Positions 7,875 through 14,495 of a stretch of 32,483 bases of DNA are shown here, piece after piece. Each line of letters begins with the position of its first letter. Position 1 is the first letter of the stretch. A program made the translations under genes and the position numbers. Under the pieces are notes generated by a model. That model was not told the DNA's origin and ran no database searches. It saw only the letters and a list, made by a program, of their open reading frames with translations. Source of the DNA: Actinomycetes bacterium (lineage in GTDB: Bacteria; Actinomycetota; Acidimicrobiia; Acidimicrobiales; UBA8190); NCBI GenBank assembly GCA_021798135.1, contig JAJZYI010000003.1:1-32483 (forward strand). Reading direction: 5' to 3'.

Positions 7875-8889
7875 CGCCGGGTCGGGTCGGGACGCCCCAG
7901 AACTCCGACTTGGCGGACCGGGTCATGAGCGACGTGAGCGCGGCGAGGACGGTCTGCGACCCGTCGACCACCGCGGCCACCTGCTCGCCGATGGGCATCT
8001 CGACGCCGTGGGCCGCCGCCATGTCGACGAGCGGCCGCGCGCTCTTCAGCCCCTCGGCCACCATCCGCGTCTCGCTCACGACGTCCTCGACGGCGCGGCC
8101 CGAGCCGAGGGCCACGCCAACCCCTCGGTTGCGACTGAGCGAGCTGGTGCACGTCGCCACCAGGTCGCCCACGCCCGCCAGGCTGGCCACGGTCATCGGG
8201 TCGCCACCCATGGCGACCATGAGCCGTCCCATCTCCACCAGGCCCCGCGTGACCAGCGCGGCGAGCGACGAGTCTCCCAGCCCCAGGCCCACGGACATCC
8301 CGGCCGCCAGCGCCAGGACGTTCTTGGTGGCGCCTGCCACCTCGCACCCCACCAGATCGTCGTTGGTGTAGATGCGCAGCCGGTCGGTGTGCAGCAGGGT
8401 CTGGACCTCCCTGGCGACCTCCTCGTCGGTCATGGCCACGACCGTCGCCGCAGGCTGCCCGGCGGCGATCTCCCGTGCCAGGTTCGGCCCCGACAGCACC
8501 CCCACCGCCCGCCCCGGCAGCTCCTGGGCGAGCACCTCCGTCATCCGGGCGTTGGTCTCGCGCTCCAGGCCCTTGCTCAGGCTGAGCACCGGCACGCCCG
8601 CCCCGACGTGCGGTGCCAGCCGCCGCGCCACCTGGCGGAAGCCGTGCGACGGCACCGCCATCACGACCACCGTCGCGTCGGAGACCGCCTCGGCCTCCGA
8701 CGTCGTCGCCCGCAATCCGGGCGGCAGCACGACCCCCGGCAGGTAGTCCGGGTTGGACCGGTCCACCGTGATGCTGCGTGCCACCTCGGCGCGCCGCGCC
8801 CACAGGACCGTCGGGACCCGGCGCGCCGCGATGGCGGCGACCGTCGTCCCCCACGAACCGGCGCCGATCACAGCCACACGGTGGGTCAC
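7867..8889 (-). CDS. gpsA: NAD(P)-dependent glycerol-3-phosphate dehydrogenase
   Basis: Cytosolic enzyme that reduces dihydroxyacetone phosphate to sn-glycerol-3-phosphate, the backbone of phospholipids. The 340-residue product begins with the nucleotide-binding MTHRVAVIGAGSWGTTVAAI and has VLSLSKGLE, VLSGPNLAREIA, the catalytic-lysine segment VAGATKNVLALAAG and VGDLVATCTSSLSRNRGVG, all in the family order. Length is normal. The start is the GTG at 8889, 6 nt after a TAGGGT box, again pointing to a leaderless message. It is divergent from cofC, as gpsA and fbiD are in M. tuberculosis, and converges with the mannosidase gene. Confidence 0.96.
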   Translation of the reverse strand: MTHRVAVIGAGSWGTTVAAIAARRVPTVLWARRAEVARSITVDRSNPDYLPGVVLPPGLRATTSEAEAVSDATVVVMAVPSHGFRQVARRLAPHVGAGVPVLSLSKGLERETNARMTEVLAQELPGRAVGVLSGPNLAREIAAGQPAATVVAMTDEEVAREVQTLLHTDRLRIYTNDDLVGCEVAGATKNVLALAAGMSVGLGLGDSSLAALVTRGLVEMGRLMVAMGGDPMTVASLAGVGDLVATCTSSLSRNRGVGVALGSGRAVEDVVSETRMVAEGLKSARPLVDMAAAHGVEMPIGEQVAAVVDGSQTVLAALTSLMTRSAKSEFWGVPTRPGGR

Positions 8890-8895
8890 GGACCC

Positions 8896-8901
8896 ACCCT
8901 A
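8896..8901 (-). promoter_or_regulatory. -10 box (TAGGGT) for leaderless gpsA
   Basis: TAGGGT on the minus strand is separated by exactly 6 nt from the GTG at 8889. No ribosome-binding site lies between. Confidence 0.5.
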
Positions 8902-9086
8902 CGACGGCCCGGGCCGCCGCGGGCGCCCATGCACGACGGGCGTGGGCACGTCCCGATGCACCCGCGGGTGGGGCGACCGCCGGCAGGCCTCGCGCGGCGG
9001 CGGCCGGGGACGCCGACCGGCCCGCGTGGGGCGCTCACCGGCAGGCCTCGCACGGCGACGGCGGCGGGGGACGCCGACCGGAGCCG

Positions 9087-9092
9087 TACACT
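9087..9092 (+). promoter_or_regulatory. -10 box (TACACT) for leaderless cofC
   Basis: TACACT is 7 nt before the GTG at 9100, which would make cofC and the coupled deacetylase gene one leaderless operon. Confidence 0.55.
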
Positions 9093-9099
9093 GGTCCGG

Positions 9100-9696
9100 G
9101 TGGACGGTGCCGAGAGCACGCTCGACACGCCGGGCACCGCGGTGCTCGTGCCCATCAAGTCCTTCCGCACCGCGAAGGCACGCCTCGCTCCGGCGCTCGA
9201 ACCCGCCGCCCGCGCCGAGCTCGCCCGCCGCATGGCGCTCACCGTGATCGCCGCTGCGTCCCCGCTCCCGGTCGCGGTCGTCTGCGACGACCCGGACGTC
9301 GCCCGATGGGCGATCGCACAGGGCGCGTCCGTCGTGTCCGAGCCGGGTCGCGGCCTCAACGGTGCGGTGGCGGCCGGCGTCGACCACCTTCGCCGAACCG
9401 GGGCAGAGCGGGTCATCGTCTGTCACGCCGACCTGCCCCGTGCAACCGGGCTGCCCGCGCTGGCCGACCGGGACGGCATCACCCTGGTGCCCGACCGGCG
9501 CGACGACGGCACCAACGTGATCTGCCTGCCGACCGCGTGCGAGTTCCGGTTCTCCTACGGGCCAGGCTCCTTCCGTCGCCACCACGCCGAAGCCGAGCGA
9601 CTGGGCGTCCCCGTCCACGTCGTCCGGCAGCCCGAGCTCGCCTGGGACGTCGACGTCCCCGCCGACCTGCTGGGCGACGTGGCACGCCGTCGATGA
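9100..9696 (+). CDS. cofC: 2-phospho-L-lactate (or PEP) guanylyltransferase, F420 synthesis
   Basis: CofC/FbiD activates phospholactate or phosphoenolpyruvate with GTP, the first committed step of coenzyme F420 assembly. The 198-residue product has the family pattern: AVLVPIKSFRTAKARLAPAL at the N-terminus, VAVVCDDPDV, the GRGLNGAVAAGVDHL loop, VIVCHADLPRA with the metal-binding aspartate, LVPDRRDDGTNVICLP and the C-terminal FSYGPGSFRRHHAEAERLG plus DVDVPADL. The GTG at 9100 was chosen from the -10 box 7 nt upstream and the usual family length. The stop overlaps the start of the next gene (ATGA, 9693-9696), so the two are translationally coupled. No other F420 genes are in the window. Confidence 0.93.
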   Translation: MDGAESTLDTPGTAVLVPIKSFRTAKARLAPALEPAARAELARRMALTVIAAASPLPVAVVCDDPDVARWAIAQGASVVSEPGRGLNGAVAAGVDHLRRTGAERVIVCHADLPRATGLPALADRDGITLVPDRRDDGTNVICLPTACEFRFSYGPGSFRRHHAEAERLGVPVHVVRQPELAWDVDVPADLLGDVARRR

Positions 9697-10508
9697 GCGC
9701 CGACCCGATGCCAGGCGCCGGGCACGACGACCTTGTCCCACCGGCTTTCACGCTGCCGGTCGGCGGCCTGCCCCGCACCGGCCCGCCCACCGTCGACCTC
9801 GCCGTGCCCCGGACCGCCGTGGCGGTCGGCGCCCACCCTGACGACGTCGACTTCGGCTGTGGCGGCACGCTGGCCAAGTGGGCGGCGGCCGGCTGCCACA
9901 CCCACCACGTCGTCCTCACCGACGGCTCCAAGGGGACGTGGGACGCCGACGCCGATCCCGCCGAGCTGGTGGCCACCCGACAGGAGGAGCAGCGCCGGGC
10001 AGCCGACATCCTCGGCAGCCGGTCGGTCACGTTCCTCGGGGCGGTCGACGGCGAGCTGCTACCCGGGCGCGACGAGCTGCGCCGCCTGTGCCGGGTGGTC
10101 AGGCGCCTCCGGCCCGACGTGGTGATCGGCCACGACCCCTGGCGCCGCTACCGGCTGCACCCCGACCACCGGCACGCAGGCTTCCTCACCGTCGACGCGG
10201 TCGTGGCGGCACGCGATCCCGGCTTCTTCCCCGAGCTGCCCGAACCGCCGCACCGACCGCGATGCCTGCTGCTGTTCGAGCCGGACAGCGTCAACCACGT
10301 CGAGGACATCGGCGGCGTCATCGACCGCAAGGTGGACGCGCTCCTGGCCCACCGGAGCCAGCATCTGACGACGATGGGCATCGCGGACGGGGCCGGCGAC
10401 GGCGCCGGCGACGCGTTCGCCGCCGCCGTGAGCCGCCAGGCCGCCGAGCACGGCGCCGTCGCCGGGCTCGGCGCCGGCGAGGCGTTCCATCGCATCGACG
10501 ATCTCTGA
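9693..10508 (+). CDS. PIG-L/LmbE-family zinc deacetylase
   Basis: Predicted zinc-dependent N-deacetylase of the family that holds the mycothiol enzyme MshB, mycothiol-conjugate amidase and GlcNAc-PI de-N-acetylase. The 271-residue protein carries VGAHPDDVDFGCGGTLAKW (H48 and D51 as zinc ligands, D50 as general base) and RLHPDHRHAG (H159 as third ligand). Its first 40 residues are not conserved family sequence. The ATG overlaps the cofC stop, so it is made together with CofC; whether it acts in F420 metabolism or on a thiol or sugar conjugate cannot be told. A late Gly/Asp/Ala repeat (DGAGDGAGDAF) is a mild oddity. Transcription probably ends at the strong hairpin 68 bp downstream. Confidence 0.9.
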   Translation: MSADPMPGAGHDDLVPPAFTLPVGGLPRTGPPTVDLAVPRTAVAVGAHPDDVDFGCGGTLAKWAAAGCHTHHVVLTDGSKGTWDADADPAELVATRQEEQRRAADILGSRSVTFLGAVDGELLPGRDELRRLCRVVRRLRPDVVIGHDPWRRYRLHPDHRHAGFLTVDAVVAARDPGFFPELPEPPHRPRCLLLFEPDSVNHVEDIGGVIDRKVDALLAHRSQHLTTMGIADGAGDGAGDAFAAAVSRQAAEHGAVAGLGAGEAFHRIDDL

Positions 10509-10575
10509 CCGCGGTCGCCCGCGTCGTGCGGGGCCCCGCCAGCCGCGCCCCCGTGCGCCATGCTCCGGCTCGCGC

Positions 10576-10611
10576 GACGAGCAGGGAGCCCATACGGGCT
10601 CCCTGCTCGTC
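10576..10611. terminator. Perfect 16-bp hairpin, bidirectional terminator
   Basis: Arms GACGAGCAGGGAGCCC (10576-10591) and its exact reverse complement (10596-10611) enclose a 4-nt loop, ATAC. It lies between the convergent deacetylase and hup genes. It lacks a T-tract, as in actinobacterial I-shaped terminators, and can work in both directions. The 147 bp from it to the hup stop show nothing else that I can support. Confidence 0.85.
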
Positions 10612-10757
10612 ATCGGCACATCACCCGCCTGCCGGCTACCCGGCGGTGTAGGTGCCGGCAGCGGGCCGAGCCAGCAGCGGAGGACGGCCGGCGCGCGCAC
10701 CGGACAGCGGCCACGGCCGCCAGCCGAGCGTCGCCGGGGTACCGCCCCCGCCAGTGA

Positions 10758-11399
10758 TCAGCGGCGCTTGGCGGCCGGCGCCTTGCGAGCCGGCACCCGT
10801 GCCGCAGCGACGCGACGCGCCGGCGCCTTCTTCGCCACGGCCTTCTTCACCGGCGCCTTCTTGACCGCGGCCTTCTTGACCGCGGCCTTCTTCACCGGCG
10901 CCTTCTTGACCGCGGCCTTCTTCACCGGCGCCTTCTTGACCGCGGCCTTCTTCACCGGCGCCTTCTTGACCGCTGCCTTCGCCGCCGGCGCCTTCTTCGC
11001 CGGCGCCTTCTTCGCCGCGGCCCTCGTCGCGGTGGCCTTCGTCGCCGCCGCACGCTTCGTCCCCGAAGCGGCTGCGGGACGGGCGGCGCCGGTCGTCACC
11101 ACCTTGGGTGCTCCCAGGGGGCTCCGACCGTTCACGATGTCCTTGAACGTCGAGCTGGCAGTGAAGCTCACGCCCTTGCTCGCCGGGATGCGGACCGATG
11201 CGCCCGTCTGCGGATTGCGCCCCATGCGAGCGGCACGCCGCGTCGGTCGGAAGGCACCGAACCCGACGACGGCGACACGCCGACCGGCCTTCACCTCACT
11301 CACGACCGTGTGCACCAAGGCATTGACGGCGTTCTCTGCATCACGTTTGGCCAACGATGTCGTCTTGCTTATGGCTTCGACGAGCTCCGACTTGTTCAC
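10758..11399 (-). CDS. hup: HU-like nucleoid protein with long Lys/Ala/Pro tail
   Basis: DNA-binding architectural protein of the nucleoid. Residues 1-90 are the HU fold: MNKSELVEAISKTTSLAKRD, VVSEVKAGRRVAVVGFGAF, then the DNA-embracing arm MGRNPQTGASVRIPASK and the closing VSFTASSTFKDIVNG. The rest, about 120 residues, is a basic tail of AAKKAP and VKKA repeats that resembles linker histone tails, as in the mycobacterial HupB. Total 213 residues. The GTG at 11399 follows AGGAGG (11405-11410) by 5 nt, so this gene, unlike most here, has a classic ribosome-binding site and a leader. It has a full -35/-10 promoter and lies near gpsA and cofC, as hupB does in M. tuberculosis. Confidence 0.96.
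   Translation of the reverse strand: MNKSELVEAISKTTSLAKRDAENAVNALVHTVVSEVKAGRRVAVVGFGAFRPTRRAARMGRNPQTGASVRIPASKGVSFTASSTFKDIVNGRSPLGAPKVVTTGAARPAAASGTKRAAATKATATRAAAKKAPAKKAPAAKAAVKKAPVKKAAVKKAPVKKAAVKKAPVKKAAVKKAAVKKAPVKKAVAKKAPARRVAAARVPARKAPAAKRR
10857..10976. repeat. 30-bp tandem repeat encoding the hup tail
   Basis: About four copies of a 30-bp unit (two 15-bp halves, CTTCTTGACCGCGGC and CTTCTTCACCGGCGC in plus-strand reading) encode alternating KKAAV and KKAPV in the HU tail. The copies are nearly identical, so copy number may vary among strains. Confidence 0.85.
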
Positions 11400-11430
11400 C
11401 GCCACCTCCTGAGCGTTGCGGAATCCCCTA

Positions 11431-11459
11431 ATCAAAGAGCCTCCGCGCCCGCAGGTCAA
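11431..11459 (-). promoter_or_regulatory. Sigma-70-type promoter of hup
   Basis: TTGACC (11454-11459) and TTTGAT (11431-11436) on the minus strand are spaced by 17 nt, matching 5/6 and 4/6 consensus positions. Transcription would start near 11424, giving a leader of about 25 nt that holds the AGGAGG ribosome-binding site. The region is locally more AT-rich than its surroundings. Confidence 0.7.
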
Positions 11460-11984
11460 GCATTTCCGTGCACCGGCAGTGGAATTCATGCCGCTTCGAC
11501 CCTGGGCCTTCGGCATGGGCCGCAAACCGCTGCCCGGCAATGACAGGCGACAGTGGACGAGAAGTCCCGGTTCTGCAAGGATTTTTCTGGTACCCGCCCT
11601 GCAGGGCGGAACGCTCGGCACCGCGGCCGACGGCTGCGGTGGGATCGGCCACCGCCACGCCAGCGTCAGGCCCGCCACCGCCCCAAGGACTTCCCTCGGC
11701 GCGTCGCGGCGCCCCGGAAGGCTCTCGCCGGAGGCTCCGGCCAGCTGGCACTCCTCCGCACGGGAGGGACCGTGCACGTCACACGCCGCCCGGCGCGCGT
11801 GCCGCCGGCGGCTCGCCGGCCGGCCACCGCCGGCCGCGTCGCCACCCGCCGCTCGGAGCGTGCACGCTCGGGCTCCAGTGCCCCCACCGCCCACCAACCT
11901 CCGGCCGCGGCCGCTCCGGTGCCCGCCAGCCCGCCACCGGTGTCGCGCCGCCGACGCCATCCCGCCGCCAGGGAGGACCCCCGC
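11460..11984. other. 525-bp stretch without a credible gene; 16-bp palindrome
   Basis: Between the hup promoter and the ATPase gene I see no reading frame with convincing composition; open frames here are Arg/Pro-rich and lack ordered segments. At 11594-11609 is a perfect 16-bp palindrome (CCGCCCTGCAGGGCGG) that could be an operator. The promoter of the ATPase gene should lie here but I could not place it. Confidence 0.5.
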
Positions 11985-13652
11985 ATGACCACCGGACCCG
12001 ACCGCACGCCGCGGACCGCCACGCGCCCGTCGCCACCCGGCGGCACCGAGCGCGCCCGCGCCGCCCACGCGTTCGGCGAGGTGCTCGCCCGCGCCGCCAC
12101 CGGCGGCGGCGGGGCCTACCTCGGCGCCACGCACGAGGGGTGGGTGTGGTCCGGGAGCGAGCACGCCGCGCTCGTCCTCGGGCCACCCCGGGCCGGCAAG
12201 ACGAGTGCCGTCGTCGTCCCTTCCGTCATCGCCGCTTCCGGCGCCGTCGTGTCCACCTCCACCAAGCCCGACGTCGCACGGGCGACGTCGGCTGCTCGCC
12301 GCCGGGTCGGGCCCTGCGCGATCTTCGACCCCACGGGCTCCGTCCCGGCGCTCCCGGGAGTCGAGCCGATCCGGTGGTCGCCGGTGACGGCGTGCGGGTC
12401 GTGGGACGACGCGCTCGTCATGGCCGCCGGCATGGTGGACACATCCCGACGCGTCGCCGGGCCGGGAACCGCTCGCGGCGCAGACCACTGGAGCGAGCGG
12501 GCCACCGCGCTCCTCGCTCCCCTGCTGCACGCGGCCGCCCTCGCCGGGACGGGCATGGCCGCCGTCGTGAGCTGGATCGACCGGCACCAGGCGGGGCCGG
12601 CACTCGACATCCTGGACCACGCCGGGGCGACGGTCGCCGGTGACCTGCTCGCGGGCATCGCCGACACCGATGCCCGCGAGCAGAGCGGGATCTGGTCGAC
12701 GGCATCGGGCACGGTGAGCGCCTACCGGAGCCACGGCGCGCTGGCTGCCACCGCGGCTCCCGACTTCGACGCCGCCGCCTTCGTCGCCTCCCGGGGCACG
12801 CTCTACATCTGCGCCGGCGCCCGGCAGCAGGGAGCCGTCGCCCCGCTCGTCGTCGGCCTCCTCACCGAGCTCCGCTCCGCTGTCTACGCCCGCGCCGCCG
12901 ACGCGGCGATGCCGACGGGGGACGGACCACCGGTGCTGTTCGCCCTCGACGAGGTGGCGAACATCGCACCGATCCCCGACCTGCCCTCGATGGTGAGCGA
13001 GGGCGGCGGACAGGGCCTCACCGTGCTCGCCTGCCTGCAGGACCTCTCGCAGGCACGGTCCCGGTGGGGACCGGCGGCCGACGGCCTGCTGTCGCTGTTC
13101 GGCGCGACGCTCGTGCTGCCCGGGATCGGCGACGTCCAGACACTGCGCGCGCTGTCGGAGCTGGCCGGGGAGGAGGACGTCGTGCAGCGCTCCGCGAGCG
13201 CTGCGGCGGCGGACACCCGCTCGATGGCCACCGTCCTGGCGCAGCGGCTGGTCCTCGGTCGGCGCCCGCCCGGCGCCGACCGCCGCCCCCCCACGGTGAC
13301 CTGGTCCACGGTCCGGCGACGGCGGCTGCCCGTCGACGAGGTGGCCCGGGGGCGGCCGGGTGCCGCGCTGCTGATCGACCGCCGCAACCACATGCGCTTC
13401 ATCGGCCTCACGCCGTGGTTCGAGACGGAGCCGTGGCGCAGCGCCGTGGGACTGGCACGGCACCTTCCCGGCCCCGACCGTCGTGCCGCGCCCGTGCCGT
13501 TCGCCGGGGCCGCCACGCCCGGCACACCCCCGCCGCCGGACCGCCCGCCACCCGGCACACCCCCGCCACCGGACCGCCCGCACGCACCCGACCGCCCGCC
13601 ACCCGGCACACCGCCGCCACCGGACCGCCCGCACGACCTCGGCCTCGGATGA
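11985..13652 (+). CDS. Soluble TraG/TraD/VirD4-like coupling ATPase
   Basis: P-loop ATPase related to conjugative coupling proteins. The 555-residue product has Walker A LGPPRAGKTSAVVVPSV near residue 65, the STSTKPDV segment that follows it in this family, Walker B VLFALDEVANI, and the TraG-type GGGQGLTVLACLQDLSQ motif. No transmembrane helix precedes Walker A, so it would be cytosolic, unlike VirD4. After the ATPase core comes a Pro-rich tail of about 50 residues made of TPPPPDRP repeats. GGGAGG at 11971-11976 is 8 nt before the ATG. There is no relaxase, mating-pore gene or integrase in the window. It ends 90 bp before imuA on the same strand, but the LexA box and -10 lie between, so it is probably a separate unit. 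A role in DNA movement is an inference from family only. Confidence 0.83.
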   Translation: MTTGPDRTPRTATRPSPPGGTERARAAHAFGEVLARAATGGGGAYLGATHEGWVWSGSEHAALVLGPPRAGKTSAVVVPSVIAASGAVVSTSTKPDVARATSAARRRVGPCAIFDPTGSVPALPGVEPIRWSPVTACGSWDDALVMAAGMVDTSRRVAGPGTARGADHWSERATALLAPLLHAAALAGTGMAAVVSWIDRHQAGPALDILDHAGATVAGDLLAGIADTDAREQSGIWSTASGTVSAYRSHGALAATAAPDFDAAAFVASRGTLYICAGARQQGAVAPLVVGLLTELRSAVYARAADAAMPTGDGPPVLFALDEVANIAPIPDLPSMVSEGGGQGLTVLACLQDLSQARSRWGPAADGLLSLFGATLVLPGIGDVQTLRALSELAGEEDVVQRSASAAAADTRSMATVLAQRLVLGRRPPGADRRPPTVTWSTVRRRRLPVDEVARGRPGAALLIDRRNHMRFIGLTPWFETEPWRSAVGLARHLPGPDRRAAPVPFAGAATPGTPPPPDRPPPGTPPPPDRPHAPDRPPPGTPPPPDRPHDLGLG

Positions 13653-13714
13653 GCGACGGCGACGGGCACCGGGCTCCCCGCCGGCGTCACCGGGCACGGC
13701 GGCCGTCGTGCGAC

Positions 13715-13730
13715 ACGAACACATGTTCGA
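13715..13730 (+). promoter_or_regulatory. LexA (SOS) box upstream of imuA
   Basis: ACGAACACATGTTCGA matches the actinobacterial/mycobacterial SOS box TCGAAC-N4-GTTCGA at all but its first base; the core GAACACATGTTC is a perfect palindrome. It sits exactly between the -35 and -10 positions, so bound LexA would block RNA polymerase. Confidence 0.9.
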
Positions 13731-13736
13731 TATCGT
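13731..13736 (+). promoter_or_regulatory. -10 box (TATCGT) for leaderless imuA
   Basis: TATCGT directly follows the LexA box and is 6 nt before the GTG at 13743. This gives a leaderless SOS transcript for imuA-imuB-dnaE2. Confidence 0.65.
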
Positions 13737-13742
13737 GCAGTC

Positions 13743-14489
13743 GTGGCACCCTCCCACACCCGACCGGACCTCCGTCCGTCCCCGCCGCCCCCTGCCACCG
13801 GGGACGGGACGCCGACGCGCGTCGTCCCCCCTGTCCTGCGCACCCGGGTCCGCCCGGTCTCCACCGCCGCCGAACGGGTCGTCCCCCTTCCCGAAGGGCT
13901 CGGAGCCCTGTTCCCCGGCGGTGTGGTCCGTCGCGGCACCGTCGTGCACGTCGTCCCCGCCACGCCGGCCACCAGCGGCACGACCAGCCTTGCGGTGGCT
14001 CTGCTCGCCGCCGTGTCGGGCGCCGCCGGCTGGGCGGCGATCGTCGGCGTCCCCGATCCCGGCGTCGCGGCGATCGCCGATGCCGGCGTCGACCTGGAAC
14101 GCCTCGTCCTGGTGCCCGAGCCGGGTCCCCACTGGGCCGAGGTCACCGCCGCCGCGCTGGGGGGCATGGCGGCCGTGCTCGTGCGGCCGCCTGCCAGCAC
14201 CCCGCCCCGGGTCGCCCGCCGGCTGGCCACGATCACCCGGGAGCGACGGTCGGTGCTGGTGGTGGCCGCGCCGCTGCACTGGGCCGAGCCCCCCGACGTC
14301 CGCCTGGTGGTCCGGCGCTCGGCGTGGACCGGCCTCGGCGAGGGACACGGCCACCTGCGCTCCCGCCGCTGTGACGTGATCGCCGAAGGGCGGCGGGCCG
14401 CCGGCCGCCCGGTCGCTGCCACCCTGTGGCTCCCGGACGGGGAGCACCCCGTCGCTCCGGCAGCGGGCGGTCCAGCTGGAGCCCGGTGA
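13743..14489 (+). CDS. imuA: ImuA-type mutasome accessory protein
   Basis: First gene of the SOS mutagenesis cassette. ImuA (ImuA' in mycobacteria) is a RecA/SulA-like protein that works with ImuB and the error-prone polymerase DnaE2 in damage-induced mutagenesis. The product has 248 residues: a Pro/Thr-rich start, then AAERVVPLPEGLGALFPGGVVRRG, a RecA-like core with TSGTTSLAVALLAAV in the P-loop place, WAAIVGVPDPGVAAIADAGVDLERLVLVP and VLVVAAPLHW. The Walker lysine is missing (SGTTS where GKTS would stand), so ATP binding is doubtful. GTG at 13743 is set by the LexA box and -10 box. imuB follows after 6 nt. The call rests partly on context, because the family diverges fast. Confidence 0.83.
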   Translation: MAPSHTRPDLRPSPPPPATGDGTPTRVVPPVLRTRVRPVSTAAERVVPLPEGLGALFPGGVVRRGTVVHVVPATPATSGTTSLAVALLAAVSGAAGWAAIVGVPDPGVAAIADAGVDLERLVLVPEPGPHWAEVTAAALGGMAAVLVRPPASTPPRVARRLATITRERRSVLVVAAPLHWAEPPDVRLVVRRSAWTGLGEGHGHLRSRRCDVIAEGRRAAGRPVAATLWLPDGEHPVAPAAGGPAGAR

Positions 14490-14495
14490 CCGGCG

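Noticed and set aside
9693-10508. Assignment of the PIG-L enzyme as MshB or Mca (mycothiol)
   Set aside because: The zinc motifs are common to the whole family and no other mycothiol gene is nearby, so a specific symbol is not justified.
11594-11609. Palindrome as rho-independent terminator
   Set aside because: It has no loop, and the T-tract lies on its wrong side for plus-strand transcription (before the palindrome); no gene ends close by.
11428-11751. 107-codon minus-strand frame over the hup promoter
   Set aside because: It overlaps the well-supported hup promoter, has no ribosome-binding site and shows no ordered sequence.
11985-13652. A conjugative element or type IV secretion locus
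   Set aside because: Only one coupling-like ATPase is present. Relaxase, VirB4, pilus and integrase genes are absent from the window.
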